From Patagioenas fasciata (Eukaryota; Chordata; Aves; Columbiformes; Columbidae), in contig NC_092525.1 in assembly GCF_037038585.1 (NCBI RefSeq), positions 17,774,867 to 17,838,866 on the forward strand: a stretch of 64,000 bases of DNA, written 5' to 3'. This document shows positions 47,360 to 60,900 of the stretch, piece by piece; the stretch's first letter is position 1, and each line of letters begins with the position of its first letter. The translations under genes were made by a program, and so were the position numbers. The notes under the pieces were generated by a model. The model saw only the letters and a program-made list of their open reading frames with translations, was not told where the DNA came from and made no database searches.

Positions 47360-47600
47360 GTTCGGGGCTCTCGAACGACGAGCTGAGGTGGCGACGGAGC
47401 AACTTCCGCCTTACCGGCCGCTTCGCTTCGCCCCGCCCCCTCCTGCGCCACGTGACCGGCCTACTTAAAGGGCCGGCGTCACCTCTGAGGCGACTCCCGG
47501 GTAGCCCCGCCCTCGCTCGGGAAAGGGAGCGCCGCGCCCTTTAAGGCGCCGCGAGCCGCCCGTTGCCATGGCGACGGGGTGGTGCTTCGCTGCCCCTAGT

Positions 47601-49109
47601 CAGGCCCCGGGGCGGGTGTTTAATGGATATACACGCAGACACGCATATGTACGTACATGTAAAGCGTATGCTTGTGTAAATAGATGCACACATGTGGCGC
47701 AGGCAAGGATTTAAACACGTAAACACGGTTTTAAAGAGTCCCCGCCCATCAGTCACTGCCATTTGGCAGCCTGCTCCTTAAACCCCGTTTTCACCCCCAA
47801 AGAAACAACCCGTCTGCCTGCTCATTTCATATGGTGCCTTCTTAGGACCTTCGATAGGGCCTTGTGCTGCCGCTAATCCACACCAAGAAGGGCGGATTTT
47901 TTTTTAAAGACCAATATTTTTAAGATAAGTATTTTTCAAGATCAGCATTTTCAAGCCTTAGATTTTGGGTCCCCATTTTTGACCCAAGAACAGCCTTTTT
48001 GAGGGAGGTTTTACACAGCCTTTTGGATACACAACTCAGGCAACGTGTTATTTAGATATTTCTCATCTCTGCCTCCCAGCTCTTCGCATTTCATATCTTC
48101 TCTTATACAGACTTTTCCCCCCAAATTTAATTATTAATTTTAAACAACTTAGAGCCAAGAAGGCTGACTAACTAAAGTGCATAAGTAGCTAAATGCTACA
48201 AGTGAAAATTTTGACAGGCGCCACGGTTGCTGACTGGCTTGGCTGTGCATCTTTGAAGTGTAGTAACATAATAAGGAAGTGACAAATTGTTTCCAAAATG
48301 TCTTAATTTGGGAAAACCACCTATAATGCCAACCTGTGAATTATCGCACAGCATCAGCAACCACTTTAAGACGCAATATTGAAACGAGCCAAGGCACAAC
48401 ACCCATATGGTGTGAGCTGGTAACCTTAGGGTCTGGTCACATCTTGTGAGCAGCAACTCAGCTCAGCATCTCTGGGCTTATTTTGAGGCATGGAAACAGA
48501 AAATTATACAGAGATCCTTTCACTGTACCCTCCCATACTGTAAATCTTTTGGCTGCCATGAACAAGCAAAAAACCCATACGGATTTTAGTAGAAGCTTAC
48601 ATCTTGGTGCAGCTGCTGCTGATGTAAACAGCTTTATACCTACAATAAATAGATGTACACACCTGACTTATCTAAACAAAAAGCAGAACCAAGTTAAGTT
48701 GCCATCTTCTGTTTCAGCTGGGTTGAAGGGTTTTTTTCCTCAGGCACAAAAGGCTGCATATATTTTCCCATTGCAAAGTTGTCTAAATGAAGCCCTTACT
48801 GTTCTTATAATCTGTTTGCAGTAATGGGAACTGGCTTCTTTCTTGAAGAAATAAAAGCTCTAGGAAAGAAAAAAATATATATATCTAGAGCAAGTAATCT
48901 ATGGTTACCTTTATGTGTACCACACAGGTCTCACCCACCAGAGGTGGTATAAGACCGTGTAGACAAAAGAAGTTTCCATTTAACATACATGGATTCGTTG
49001 TTGTTTATCCAGCATTTGCACATAAATTACTCCGAACTGTGTTTAAAGCCAGAAGGTAGAGTTTTTCTCCACAACCACAAAAGATACCCAAATTTGTTAA
49101 TTTGAGCTT
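47601..49109. other. Intergenic gap between LEPROT promoter and DNAJC6 3' end
   Basis: About 1.5 kb with no recognised gene; a degenerate alternating CA/TA stretch lies at about 47625-47690. The two genes are tandem, so this gap holds the end of one and the upstream region of the other. Confidence 0.6.
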
Positions 49110-51202
49110 TTTAATGTATATACAAATGTTTTAGACCAGTCACAATTTTGTTGAGTATATACTGTATTTACAAAAATTACAATAATTTAGTCAAACAGTA
49201 AACCTGAACATTGATAACCTCTGTCACTACCAGATATGACAAGAATTTGTTTTTAGTTAACTGTTTTGATATACATACATCCTAATACTTTCATGCATCC
49301 ATAAAAACATCAGGGATGGAAGTAATCAAAGCTTAAGTGGGGTAGGGTTTCTTTTGGTAGATAAAGTTTAATGATGGATTTGTATTTTATGAACATATGA
49401 GTATCCAGAGTTATGTGCCATGACAAACTCGATACAAAGCTAACGTAGTTTTCATTATTAAAAAAGTACGTTATAGTAACGAGATCCTTTTTATTATATA
49501 GGCATAGGTCACAATATCTACAAATGTGAATGAGAAACAATAAACCAACAAATCACAGGAACATGATTCACATTCCAGTTATCTCTTTAAATAAGACAAG
49601 CACATACTGGATCAAAACATTAATAAATAACATCCAGTTTGTTACTATTATCTTAAGGTCTTTTATATAAAAGGAGACCTATGTGTTGGTTTCACATTTT
49701 CAATTAATTGTAGTAAATAATGGACCAATACAACAAAAAGATGACTTTTATACAGAAAGCAATGTACTTTGACACACTGTCTTTGCAGTAAAAGTTTTGC
49801 CACTTGAAAACATAAGTGCAACAACAAGTGGATTGTCTTTAAAAACCACCAGCTTTAAAGACTCACCAACGATGGCAACCTGCTCCTTAAGCAGTGAATA
49901 CAAATGATTTCCTGCTCATCTTTTTAATATACCTGCATTTTCAAAGCTCAAATACAGATACAACATGTTGGTCAATAAACTGCTAAACTTTAGTTATTCT
50001 ACAAAAGGAGAACACCAGAATTTGGGGTGAAGAGTGTAACTTGCTTGTTAATTAGGAAAGATGCTTCAGTTTTAGCATCAGAGATATCTCCTTGTGATAT
50101 TATTGCTTTGGTCCAATATAAACTTTTTAAGATAACCAATATGCACTGTATTTACCTCAAAAATCAGACCCGGTCCGCAGATATCTACATGACAGCTGGT
50201 ACACTGTGGTCTGAAAAGTGAAGTTGCAACAGGCTGCATTCCACCAAGAGCCTTTGCTCTGGAGCTGATAAAGGCATAGAGGTGACAAAAGCGGGCTGGA
50301 AAAATCTAAATCCTCAGGAGGGGAAGAGTTACTTGTATACTAGGGAGTTTCTAGAACTTTGCAGCAGAGTTTTAGTTTGTTGATATTTCTTTTCGTTGAT
50401 GGTTTCAAGCTGTTGATGAGAACTTCATGTGAAATGCAGTACATTCACCATTCCCCCCAATTCATTCCCCCAGAACTGCTGTTTAACAAACCAACAAGGT
50501 GCTGTTTAACATCGATTACTTGTTGTTTGCTTTAAAAGACACTTGCTCCATAATGCGGGGGAATTTCTTCTGCACATTTTACTGCTGGACTGTGAGATGA
50601 AGTACAGTATTAATGCAGAAGCAGCAGTCAGCTGCCACACTGATCCAACCCAGAATTCAGCTTTGTCTCTAATCAGGCATAATCTACTACATGAGCAATT
50701 AAGCAGCAAATGGTGACTGTTAGATGTGTGTCTAAACCACAGCTGAGCACTTAAATTTGATAAAGGTTTGATCCAAACTTAGGAACATTGAAATCTGGGC
50801 TTCACCACCAGTTACTGAACTCAACTGAAGTGTTGCCATATGACACAATCACAAAAAAAAGAAAATTCACCAGCTACACTGTGTCGGAGACAGAACAATT
50901 CCACCTTTTCCCAGAATGTGTCCTCTCTCGCCCCACTTGAATCCAAAGAAAAATATAAAAGTTACAAGAAACTGTAGCCCCGTGGCTCCCATAGGACAAG
51001 CCAGGTGGCTAGAGTTCCTCTCAGCTCAGGATTCTGGATACAAGTATAAGGAAACCTTTCTCTTGTTCTTCATGATAAGTATTAGGCTCTTAGTTTTCTG
51101 AAACTTCTGGATTTCCAGCCAGAGCTTGGTTGATCTGTGACATTTGTGACAAGAGACTATTTAAGCACTAGCACAGGTCTGTAGTGGAGACTGAGAGAGT
51201 AC
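49110..51202 (-). other. DNAJC6: Probable DNAJC6 3'UTR
   Basis: Gene-free minus-strand sequence after the DNAJC6 stop. Candidate poly(A) signals are ATTAAA at 49115-49110 and AATAAA near 49494-49489. The exact end is not determinable from sequence alone. Confidence 0.45.
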
Positions 51203-51304
51203 CTAATACAAGGGTTTTTGTCCTTGGTTTTCAAATTCTGACCACGCATCATTTAACTCCATAAATATCATCTTTGCATATTGTTCATACGGCTGCCCAG
51301 TAGC
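51203..51304 (-). CDS. DNAJC6: DNAJC6 last coding exon
   Basis: This 102-base segment encodes [20 protein letters not shown] and [13 protein letters not shown], then TAG at 51205-51203. It is the C-terminal helix of the J domain. The acceptor is TTATTCCAG. The 3'UTR follows in the same exon. Confidence 0.98.
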   Translation of the reverse strand, partial: ATGQPYEQYAKMIFMELNDAWSEFENQGQKPLY

Positions 51305-54300
51305 CTGGAATAAAAAGAGAAAGAGGGATATCACATCTACTGAATCAGACTACCAAAAGTTGACATTTGAGCAGCTAGATTCTCAAGCAGTTATCGTTCA
51401 CTTTCCACGAAGGGTTCTCACTTATTCTCTGATGAGCATAAGCTACTGTTGAGGGCTGCTTACCTTCCTTACAGCTTCAGAATCTCTTGGCTCTTCAGCT
51501 CTCCTGCTCCTCAGAGCTGATAACCCCCCAAGTGTGATAAAGCACTGCAGTCCCAAGGGCAAAAAAAATCCAACTTAGGCTTTGCAAGAGGCATTTTACC
51601 TGTCCTGAAGGGCAAGAGCTGATACCTGACACTCTTACTTGCTAAAAGCAATATTCCTGCATGCCTCTGGGCAGACTACATCTTCTCAAGCTTTGCCCAC
51701 TGCCCTGGAACTCCCAGGGCCTCCATTTCCTTAAAAGTGGAAGCCTCATCATCAGCAAAGATTTCCCCAGATGGTGCCATCTCACTCTGGCTGGCAAGTG
51801 TGAGCAGCAAATCCACAAGTGGGATAACCAGATAACCAAATTCTTCCATTTTAGAAGTTTGATTTTAAACCCACTGTCTTCTCATGTGCTTTATCACACC
51901 TTCATCTCCTTAACCAGGCACAATATTCTAGACTGTTGTTCACCACCAGTATGGCTTAGAGTCAAAGTGAGAGTGACATAAGCTGAAGATCTGAATTTTC
52001 GTTGCTTGAAGCAGCACGTACCAAGCACAGCCTCAGGGCTGGGAGTGCTGAGAGCTCTCACCTTTCAGAAACCGGCAAAAACGTTCAACTACTGCTTTCT
52101 ACAAAGCTGTTTGCACCAATAAATCAAGCAGTCACATTCAACACTTTATAAGTAAGAGAACAGTGAGTATTTCTGAACAACATGAAAGTAGGACCACCTT
52201 ACCTTGTCGGGATGAACAACAAGCACTGCGCGCCTGTAGACCTTCTTCACTTGCTCTGGCGTGACAAGATCCGCCATACTAACGGGTTTCCACTTGGTCT
52301 CCCCGGCCCACAAGACTGTATGCATGGTGGACAGCAGGGCTCTTATATTTCTCTCCTTCCCTTCAATCCATTCCAGGATCTGGAAAACATAACATGACTC
52401 TCAATTTATGCTTTACATTAGATAATCCAGTAGGAAGAAGTTTCTTCATTTGAATAGCAATGACTCCAAGGAGCATCTTTTATTTCTTTCCAAGCTTTAG
52501 CAAAGCTTTGGAAGATATTTGTCAGTCTCTACTTTGTCATTAACTTTCAAGTAGTGATATAAAAATTAAGATGCCTTGAGCAGCTCCCCTGCTAAAAGTA
52601 CTGACTTGGTAACACTTACCAACAGTCATTACATGGAATACTCAAAAGATAAATGAAATGCTTAACTGTGTGGCTCTTTAGCAAGCTTGAGTGCAAATTT
52701 GGCTTCAATGCAAATCTTTTTAAGCTTGAAGTCAGAACTCTCAATTCTCTCCACATGCCTATTTGCTACCTGCAACCCAGCAGTCAAATAAAGCAATAGG
52801 TAGCACACTTTTCTAGATCGTGTAGTCACCCTTAGTGGTTGCCATCTTATCCTACAGCTGGGGAAGATGAGGAGGAAAGGGAAGCAAACATGAAAACCAA
52901 AGTGGGAATAGATTTGACAGTTCCAGGCTGAAGTGACTCAATGAAATAAAATGCATCAGAGCAAGGGGAATTGTATTGGGAAGGGAGAATCAGCTGGGTG
53001 CTTCAGTGATTCAGCAGCTTGCTGGGAGGGAATGTTGCACGCGTTGAGTAGTGCCACATGAACCGCTGAAGTTGTGGAGCTTATAAACTGGGAAAACTAC
53101 TGCGCACTTGATGGCCTGACAGCTGTCCGGCTTGCTTACAAGTGGCTGACATTTGTGTTCAGCATGATTGCTGGCACACATTTTCCAAACGTTAAAACCT
53201 TTCCGCAAGGTTTTAAAAAAATAACATTTAAAAAAAAAAAAAAAAATCACTTATTCAGTTTTCTAGAAGTTTGCTTGGTTTTTGCTTAAGCTTTTCCTCT
53301 CAGTTCTGTATCCTACTGTAATTATAATTTGTAATTTCATATTTCAAATGCAGAGCAGAGTGGACTGAATGTCCTTCCTTTCATAATAGATCTGTGGTTT
53401 GGCAATTTGTTAAGGAGAGATGAGAGAATTCCAAAGCAGGCAAGATTAATGATAGAGGACTAGTTCAACTAGCTGTGCCTGCTAATCAGAGCTGGCGCAG
53501 CGCTGACAGTAACAGTGAGCAAGCCACTGTTTTCCAAAGTCTGGTTTAGGACAGAAATGTAACCCTGGAATCTTAAATCTATTCCAAATGATGTTCACAG
53601 CTCCGGGGAAGACACGAGAATTTATTATATGGGCAAACAGCAGGAAGTTCTCACTTTCTGCCCGAAGGCAATCTTCTGATGGTAAGAACATCCCTCCTTT
53701 CACCAAAACCTGTGTTTGGCAGAGATGGTCACTGCTCTTTCATCTGGTTTATTTGTCAGAAGTGATTTCAGAACAGAGTTTTAACAAACTCACCACTTTC
53801 TCTAAGTAGTATCTCTCATTCTGATTAGATAGTGGAGACTGGCATGTGAATGGGGAGCGCAGCAGTTTCTGATGCTACCAAGTTTAGACACCTACTGTGT
53901 GGAAAGCAAGTGGGAGAGACAGCACACAGTCTTTGGGATCCAGTGATGCTGCAGAAGCTGCACACTAAAGTAGGAGCTAAACCAGGGGGACAGCCGCTGG
54001 CACTAAATGAGCTCAAAGATTTGCTCAGCTGCTGGCCACGTGGGACGGCTGGTGGCTCATTGCCCGCTCCACCTTCCAGGGACAGTGTTTCAAGCAGCCT
54101 CCGGCATGAGAACAAAAGACACATTGAATGCTTTTAAGAGCATAAAGAAGAACATTGCTTACTTTTAGTTTTTCAGGGTCCATCTCCTTAGCCATTTCTT
54201 CTTTTCTCATTTCAGCTATTGTTTTGGGGCCCTTCTTGTCCTTGTGAGCATTAAAACCTTGACCAGATAATAGATCTTCAAAATCCGCAGACACTTTTGG

Positions 54301-57300
54301 TTTAGAATCTTGTAAACCAAAAAGATTTGAAGTTGTTATCAGAACACAGGTTTATTTAACACTTCTACCCAAGCCATCCCCCGCACTTACCACTATAACA
54401 ATCTCCCAGTGCTAATGAGCGCAGGTTTTCACTAAAGACGTATAGGCTAATGTTACTTTTGAATTATTATTATTATTATTGCAGCCTAGGTAGAATACAG
54501 GATTTCCAAAATATTAGCACACTGTAGAGTCTAGGACAGGACAACTAGTGTTGAACTTTATATATCATCAAATGATCAGCATGACACTTGCTTAGACTCT
54601 AACCTGTTAAGCTGTTTGAGCATCAAAGCAACAATCAGAGACAACCTTTTGGATGCCGAGCTCTGAAAAGCTTACCGACGTTAGCCGGTCCTTTTCCACG
54701 CTCATTTTGTGCTCCCGGCATTGCTGAGAAGCTCACGTTGTAATTGGGTTTGTTCTGGGGGGAGGCGTGAGGGCCGCTGGGCTGGGCTTTGGCCTGTGCC
54801 TGCTGCCAGCCATAGCCGCCTCCTTGCTGCCAACCGCTGCCGCCCATGGGCTGTGGAGACGGTCTCTGTGGCGAGGGGGGAAATCCTCCACCCATGCCCG
54901 TTGGCGTGGTCGGTTTACTGGCAAATGAAGGGCCTCCTGCAAAATACAGGGAAACGAGTGATGGTGAGTATTGGCAAACACAATCCGGACTTGTCTTCCA
55001 AAGAGGGAACCTCAGCACCCACCCCCCCTTCTATTTTCAGCTCTGCCACAAACTTATTTTTGCAATATCAGGCAAAGCCCTTCAACTTCCCTATCGCTGC
55101 TCTGTAAGCTGCTTAAAACACAGCACCTGCCTTTGAAGGTTGCACAGGAGTCAGTGTAGCAGCTCACTGGGAACACTGGTGCAGCTAACGGGGAACCACA
55201 GCTGCTGTGCCTTACGGTTGGCAACATCAGGTTGACATATGTTGAAATAGTATCTCCTGATGCTGTGCTGATGTAAGACTATCCCACAGAGTTGTATGTT
55301 TCAGCACCTTATTCCTTCAGGGGATGCTTCTCTGGCTTGGTTTGTGGTGGGAGGAGTGTGATGTTAATGTTTTATTATTTGGGACTAACATCCACACTCA
55401 ACTTTGAGCTCTGAACCATGTCATGGAAACTGGATCACAGAATCACAGAATCACAGAATTGGCTAGGTTGGAAAAGACCTCAGAGATCATCAAGTCCAAC
55501 CCTTGGTCCAACTTCAGCCCATTTACTAGATCATGGCACTAAGAGCCATGTCCAATCTCAGTTTAAAAACCTCCAGGGACGGTGAGTCCACCACCTCCCT
55601 AGGCAGGCCATTCCAATGCCTGATCACTCTTTCCGTAAAGAACTTCTTCCTAATATCCAGCCTAAACTTCCCCTGGCAGAGTTTAAGCCCATGTCCCCTT
55701 GTCCTATTGCTAACTGCCTGGGAGAAGAGACCAGTTCCCACCTGACTATAACTTCCCTTCAGGTAGTTATAGAGAGCAATGAGGTCACCTCTAAGCCTCC
55801 TCCTCTCCAGGCTGAACAACCCCAGCTCCCTCAGCCTCTCACCATAGGTCATGTGCTCAAGTCCCTTCACCAGTCTTGTTGCTCTTCTCTGGACCCGCTC
55901 CAGCACCTCAATATCCCTCCTGAACTGAGGGGCCCAGAACTGAACACAATACTCCAGGTGTGGCCTCACCAATGCAGAGTACAGGGGAAGGATCACTTCC
56001 CTTGTCCTGCTGACCACACTATTTTTGATACAGGCCAGGATACCATTGGCCTTCTTGGCCACCTGGGCACACTGTTGGCTCATGTTGAGCTTGCTGTCAA
56101 TCAGTACCCCCAGGTCCCTTTCTGTCTGGCTGCTCTCCAGCCACTCTGTGCCCAGCCTGTAGCGCTGAAGGGGGTTGTTGTGGCCAAAGTGCAGGACCCG
56201 GCACTTGGCCTTGTTGAACTTCATCCCATTGGAATCAGCCCATTTTTCCAGTCTATCCAGATCTCTTTGCAGAGCCCTCCTGCCTTCCAGCAGGTCAACA
56301 CTGCCCCCCAACTTGGTGTCATCAGCAAATTTGCTGATGGTGGTCTCAATCCCCTCATCTAAATCATCAATAAAGATGTTAAACAGGACTGGACCCAACA
56401 CTGACCCCTGGGGGACACCACTAGTGACTGGCCGCCAGCTAGATGCAGCCCCATTTACCAGCACTCTCTGGGCCCGGCCCTCCAGCCAGTTCTTAACCCA
56501 GCAGAGAGTGCACTTGTCCAAGCCATGGGCTATCAGCTTTTGAAGGAGTATATTATGGGAGACAGTGTCAAAGGCTTTGCTGAAGTCTAGATAGATCACA
56601 TCTACAGCTTTCCCCTCATCCACTAGGTGGGTCACCTGATCATAAAAGGAAATCAGGTTGGTCAGACAGGACCTGCCCCTCCTAAACCCATGCTGGCTGG
56701 GTCTGATCCCTGGTCCATCAAGTGCTTTTGACTTAGTCATGAACAACAAAAATGTGGCCAAATATCCTGTGGATGCCAAGTCCTTTGTTTTTAAACTCCA
56801 TAACTTTGCTACAGAATACATGTTTTAAAAGCACCTCGATAGCTCTGACATGGGTCTTGGCAGACTTTTTATTTTGCTCCTGCAGAGCAGTTAGTGATCC
56901 AGCAGAGGGAACTGGGAAACCTAATTCCAGGACCATGCTGGTACTGACGCAAAGGAGAAAACAAGCATCAGACAGAACCACAATGGCTTACAAAAAGCTG
57001 AGGGCAGTGACAAAAGGGAGGGGGAAAACAAATCTATTTACCAGAGTCACAGAAGCTGACATGCTGGGTTTTAAGAAAAACATAAATGATTTGTCAGAAC
57101 TGCCTTTCTAACACTGGAGTCAAGGGTCTGCTGATCATTTTCTGAGACAAAACAAGGAGAAAATATTCATTTAAGCAGTCAGACAAGCAGCCCTCTGTAG
57201 CCAGGTGCAAATGAAAATGGGTTCAGACTACTCCACCTTTAGACAGAACTGCAAATTAGAGGCAGATTAGTGATGTCCCACAGGTTTCTTCACAAAGGAC

Positions 57301-57871
57301 AAAAATGAGTCAAGACTAGAAGGAAATGATTCCTCAAGGACCCCAGAAGCTTTGGAGAGCCAAAGGCTGCTCCAAGGTCTGTTCTCCAGTCACAGTTAAA
57401 TGCGGAGCATCCTTTGCCAGAGACTGTTCAGACTTACGAGACAGAGGTTATGCTTTACAATCCATGTGGTCTACTGAGGTCCCAGCAAGTTGCTAGCAGG
57501 TTTTTTTTGATGGAGGATCAGTAAAAGCACAGATTTGTGAGAGCTTACAGAGAAATCAGGCAACAGGCAAAGCTTGAAAGCAGCACTGGCATGCAGGTAG
57601 ACTGGGAGGGCCCACAGAGCTCTTTGTCACATACTAGGCTGTTCATCCTCTATCTCTAAAACAAAGCTGGTAATTTCTATTTTTATTTTTTCAAAGAAGG
57701 GATGCAAACCTGCTAAACTCGCTCCAAGAGTCCCCAGGTCAGCAAATGGATCCAGTGTTTGGGGTTTAGGCTGGTGAGTGGGAGTGCTGTGGAGGGATCC
57801 TGTAGGACTGGTGGCAGCTGACTTACTTCCCATTCCTAGGCCACCTTAAAAGGAAAATACATACATATATA

Positions 57872-57905
<34 letters not shown>

Positions 57906-60900
57906 CATAAAAATAAAAGAAAAAAATAACTCAGTTTTTATCTCTATTTTTCATGAGTGCAGCTCTTACCCAGTGCTCAGTCGCACGATATTAGAAGACT
58001 GCTGTTAAAATTAAGTGTATCATCGTCAGGTTCCTAAGCAGTCTTAGCTCAGCATTGGCCCAGACTAGTTGCACGCCCACTCACAATTAGGCTCAGCAAC
58101 AAGAATGTTCCCTAGACCGTCTGCGGTGACAGAGTAATTATAACAAATGGATATATTTTAAGAACTAGAAGCCTTCACAAAGCAACTTTTGGTAGGACAT
58201 ACATACTCTCCCCAGATTACAAAGAATCATGCCATTATTTAGCGGTATCCCAGAATGCAAAGCACTTTCCAGGTCCTTCTCGTAGCCCTGTGCTGGAATG
58301 AAACGCAACTGTGTATGTAGACCCTCACCAAGCTCCTGTCCCACCTCAGACCCTGGGTTCTTGAGGAAAGTTAAAGCCAGATTTTTTTTTGAACGGAAGG
58401 AGCTTGGCAGCCTTTAGCCAGATCCTCACCTTGAGGACTGCGAGACCAGGACAACAGGTGCAGAGAAGGCTGACAAATCTTGATTGAAGTTTTGTTGTAT
58501 TAGTCAAAGTGCTAAGCAGCGGAAAGTGGGAACCTGTTCTCTGCAGTCACTGGTAGCATTTTCCCTCTGCCCTTCCTCTCTCAGGGCTCCTTAAGGGTTT
58601 GTTTGTTTTTTTTAAATGTCCTGAATTTTTATGATACATACCTGGCTTGTTGGGCCAGTCCCAACCACTGGCAACATCTGGTTGTATGGAAACTGTTGGT
58701 GTGCTAGAAGCTAAGCAGAACGATTACATATAAGTATCTGAAAGTAGTGCAGCAAAAATAACATAATCCAGTGCATACAAAGAGCAGGGGCAAGGAGCAG
58801 GACAGACAATATTGTGTCCATCTACCATTTGCTAATTACGAGTGAACTTCTCCCTCATGATAGGCATGACAAATTTAATGGTTTCTTTCTGATCTGATAC
58901 TGTACAGAGGCAATTGGGCGAGGTGGATTTACAGGGTTCATTTTGTGATAGCTTTGGTCAGAGGCTTTATGTATTTATTTATAAAAACTTTACCACCAGA
59001 ATAACACATGGGCTTTTGTGTTTCTGAATACGTCTCAAACCCAAGCAAGTACTCTACACGCAAAGGGCAAGGATGGAGAAGACAAATTCAGCAAAGCAGC
59101 TCACACAGATGTGAACCAGAAAGAACACACGCAGTCCTTTCAACCCTGTATCAAATAAAGCCTGTGCGTCTACGCAGTCCACCCTGCCAGCGTTTCATTA
59201 TCTGCAGATATCAGCGCTGTAATTTAATACCTTGTCCTGCTGGGACACCATTTAAATTCCTTTCATTAGTGCAGCCAGCTCCAAGTGCGACCCAACCGCC
59301 TTATTCACAGAGTTAATATCCAACACCCGAGCTTGGCAAAGCAAAGACGTGAGCAGTGCCAGCAGCACACTAGTTCCCCCCTTTGTCATTTTGGCTTTCC
59401 AGCAAGACTGTTGTGCCCAAGGGAAATGTGTTAGATGATCAGACACAAATTCATATCTGAATGTGTTTCAGACACTGTTACAACATTAAATTTTAGCATG
59501 GAGGGGGAAGGGGACAACTAAGGAACATTTCAAACACAGAGAAGAAAAAGTCCAGGAAAGAAAAAAAAAAATCCTTATATTCAAATAAGAGCCAAATTCA
59601 ACTGTGAATTTGGCCAGAGTTACTATCAGGGCTAAAGAAAGCAGATGCCTGTAACTAAACTCACCAAAGGATGTGTGTTTTCTCTAGCAGGCTTAATATG
59701 CCATGCTCTATTTAGCTCAATTAATGGTAGTTTGGTTCAAATAAAACCTCATAACCACAGGAATATGCAGGCAGACATTCTTCATGGTCTCTTTTTCATG
59801 TACACCAAATGGCTTATTAATTACATATAAGACTTGAGTAAAACTAGTCTCATCCTACCACACTTCAAATTATGAATATGCTTTAAGTCTGGAAAGAAAA
59901 AACTCTTTCCTGTTTCATGGGGTTTCTGTGGTTTAGAGTCATTTTATGGTAAGCATCAATTTGTACTTAATGGCTCCATCAGTATTTAAAAGCAGCATTT
60001 CACATTTATTTAAATACACTAGAAGAGCCTCTCTTTCTTACCCATGTGAAAGGGATCGCTGTGCACAGTTGGTGAAGGACTCCTTGCTTGAAGGAAAGGA
60101 TCGCCAGGGACAGCTGATGAACCAAGAAAGGAACCCAGGAGGTCTGGACCAGTTTGCTTAGGGCTACTTCCAAATGGATCAAAGGCAGTGGCTGTAAAAA
60201 AACATTTGAGAAAACTACATCATTAACTTGTACAAGAAATGTGCTTCAGAGAAAAGGTACTGGTGTGTGGAGAAGAAAACCTAATATCTGCAGATACCAG
60301 ATAGGAGACAAATAAGAGAGCAACTGAAAAGTATCAATACTCTACTCAAATTCTAGGGGACCTGGAGAGCCCTATGACTTGATCATGGCAACGCATTTGT
60401 TGATCCCATCTGTCTTTTTCTGAAGAGAGGGGTTGAATTTAGGAGCAAAGTGAGTAGTTAGACACTTGAGATGATGTTTCAACGTGCACATACTGCCAAC
60501 ACAGAAATGGATGCTGAGGGACAGCCTGGAGCTCCACGTTGGGGCCCTTGTGCAATTCCTGCTTCCTCTCAAGAGCTGAACGCAGTCCAAGATGATTTTA
60601 GGCTGTCAAAGGTTATAAATGTCGAGGGTAAAAGGACCATCTTTTAGAAACAGATGTAGAAAATAACTGGTATCTTTCCTACATAGCATCACTTGTTACC
60701 AAAATCCAGCTAATTCTCAAACTCCGTTTTTGATCAATTTGTTTAGCCTACTGTCTTTCATGTAAAAAACAAAAAACCAAAACAAACTACCCACACAAAC
60801 CCAAAACAAAACCCCCAAAATACCCCAAAACAACAGCAAAAACCACAAATACTACAAAACACAACATGAAGTCACTCCAAGTCTTATTTGCCAACAAGTT

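Larger units (their letters stand above)
47060..47600 (-). promoter_or_regulatory. LEPROT: LEPROT CpG-island promoter
   Basis: GC- and CpG-dense DNA covers LEPROT exons 1 and 2 and about 250 bases upstream. Motifs upstream of the ATG on the minus strand: an ETS-type GCGGAAGT (about 47402-47409), a GC box (about 47430-47440), and a CACGTG E-box within GTCACGTGG (about 47448-47456). Further up is an RFX-like X-box at 47562-47575. No TATA box is seen, as expected of a housekeeping promoter. Confidence 0.8.
54937..57709 (-). other. DNAJC6 intron holding the CR1
   Basis: About 2.8 kb; nearly half is the CR1 at 55437-56721. No other element is recognised in the rest. Confidence 0.75.

Noticed and set aside
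47060-47386. Frames on both strands around LEPROT exons 1 and 2
   Set aside because: Produced by high GC content of the CpG island; only the LEPROT frame is supported by family similarity.
55616-56362. 248-codon plus-strand frame over the CR1
   Set aside because: It is the antisense shadow of the CR1 reverse-transcriptase frame.
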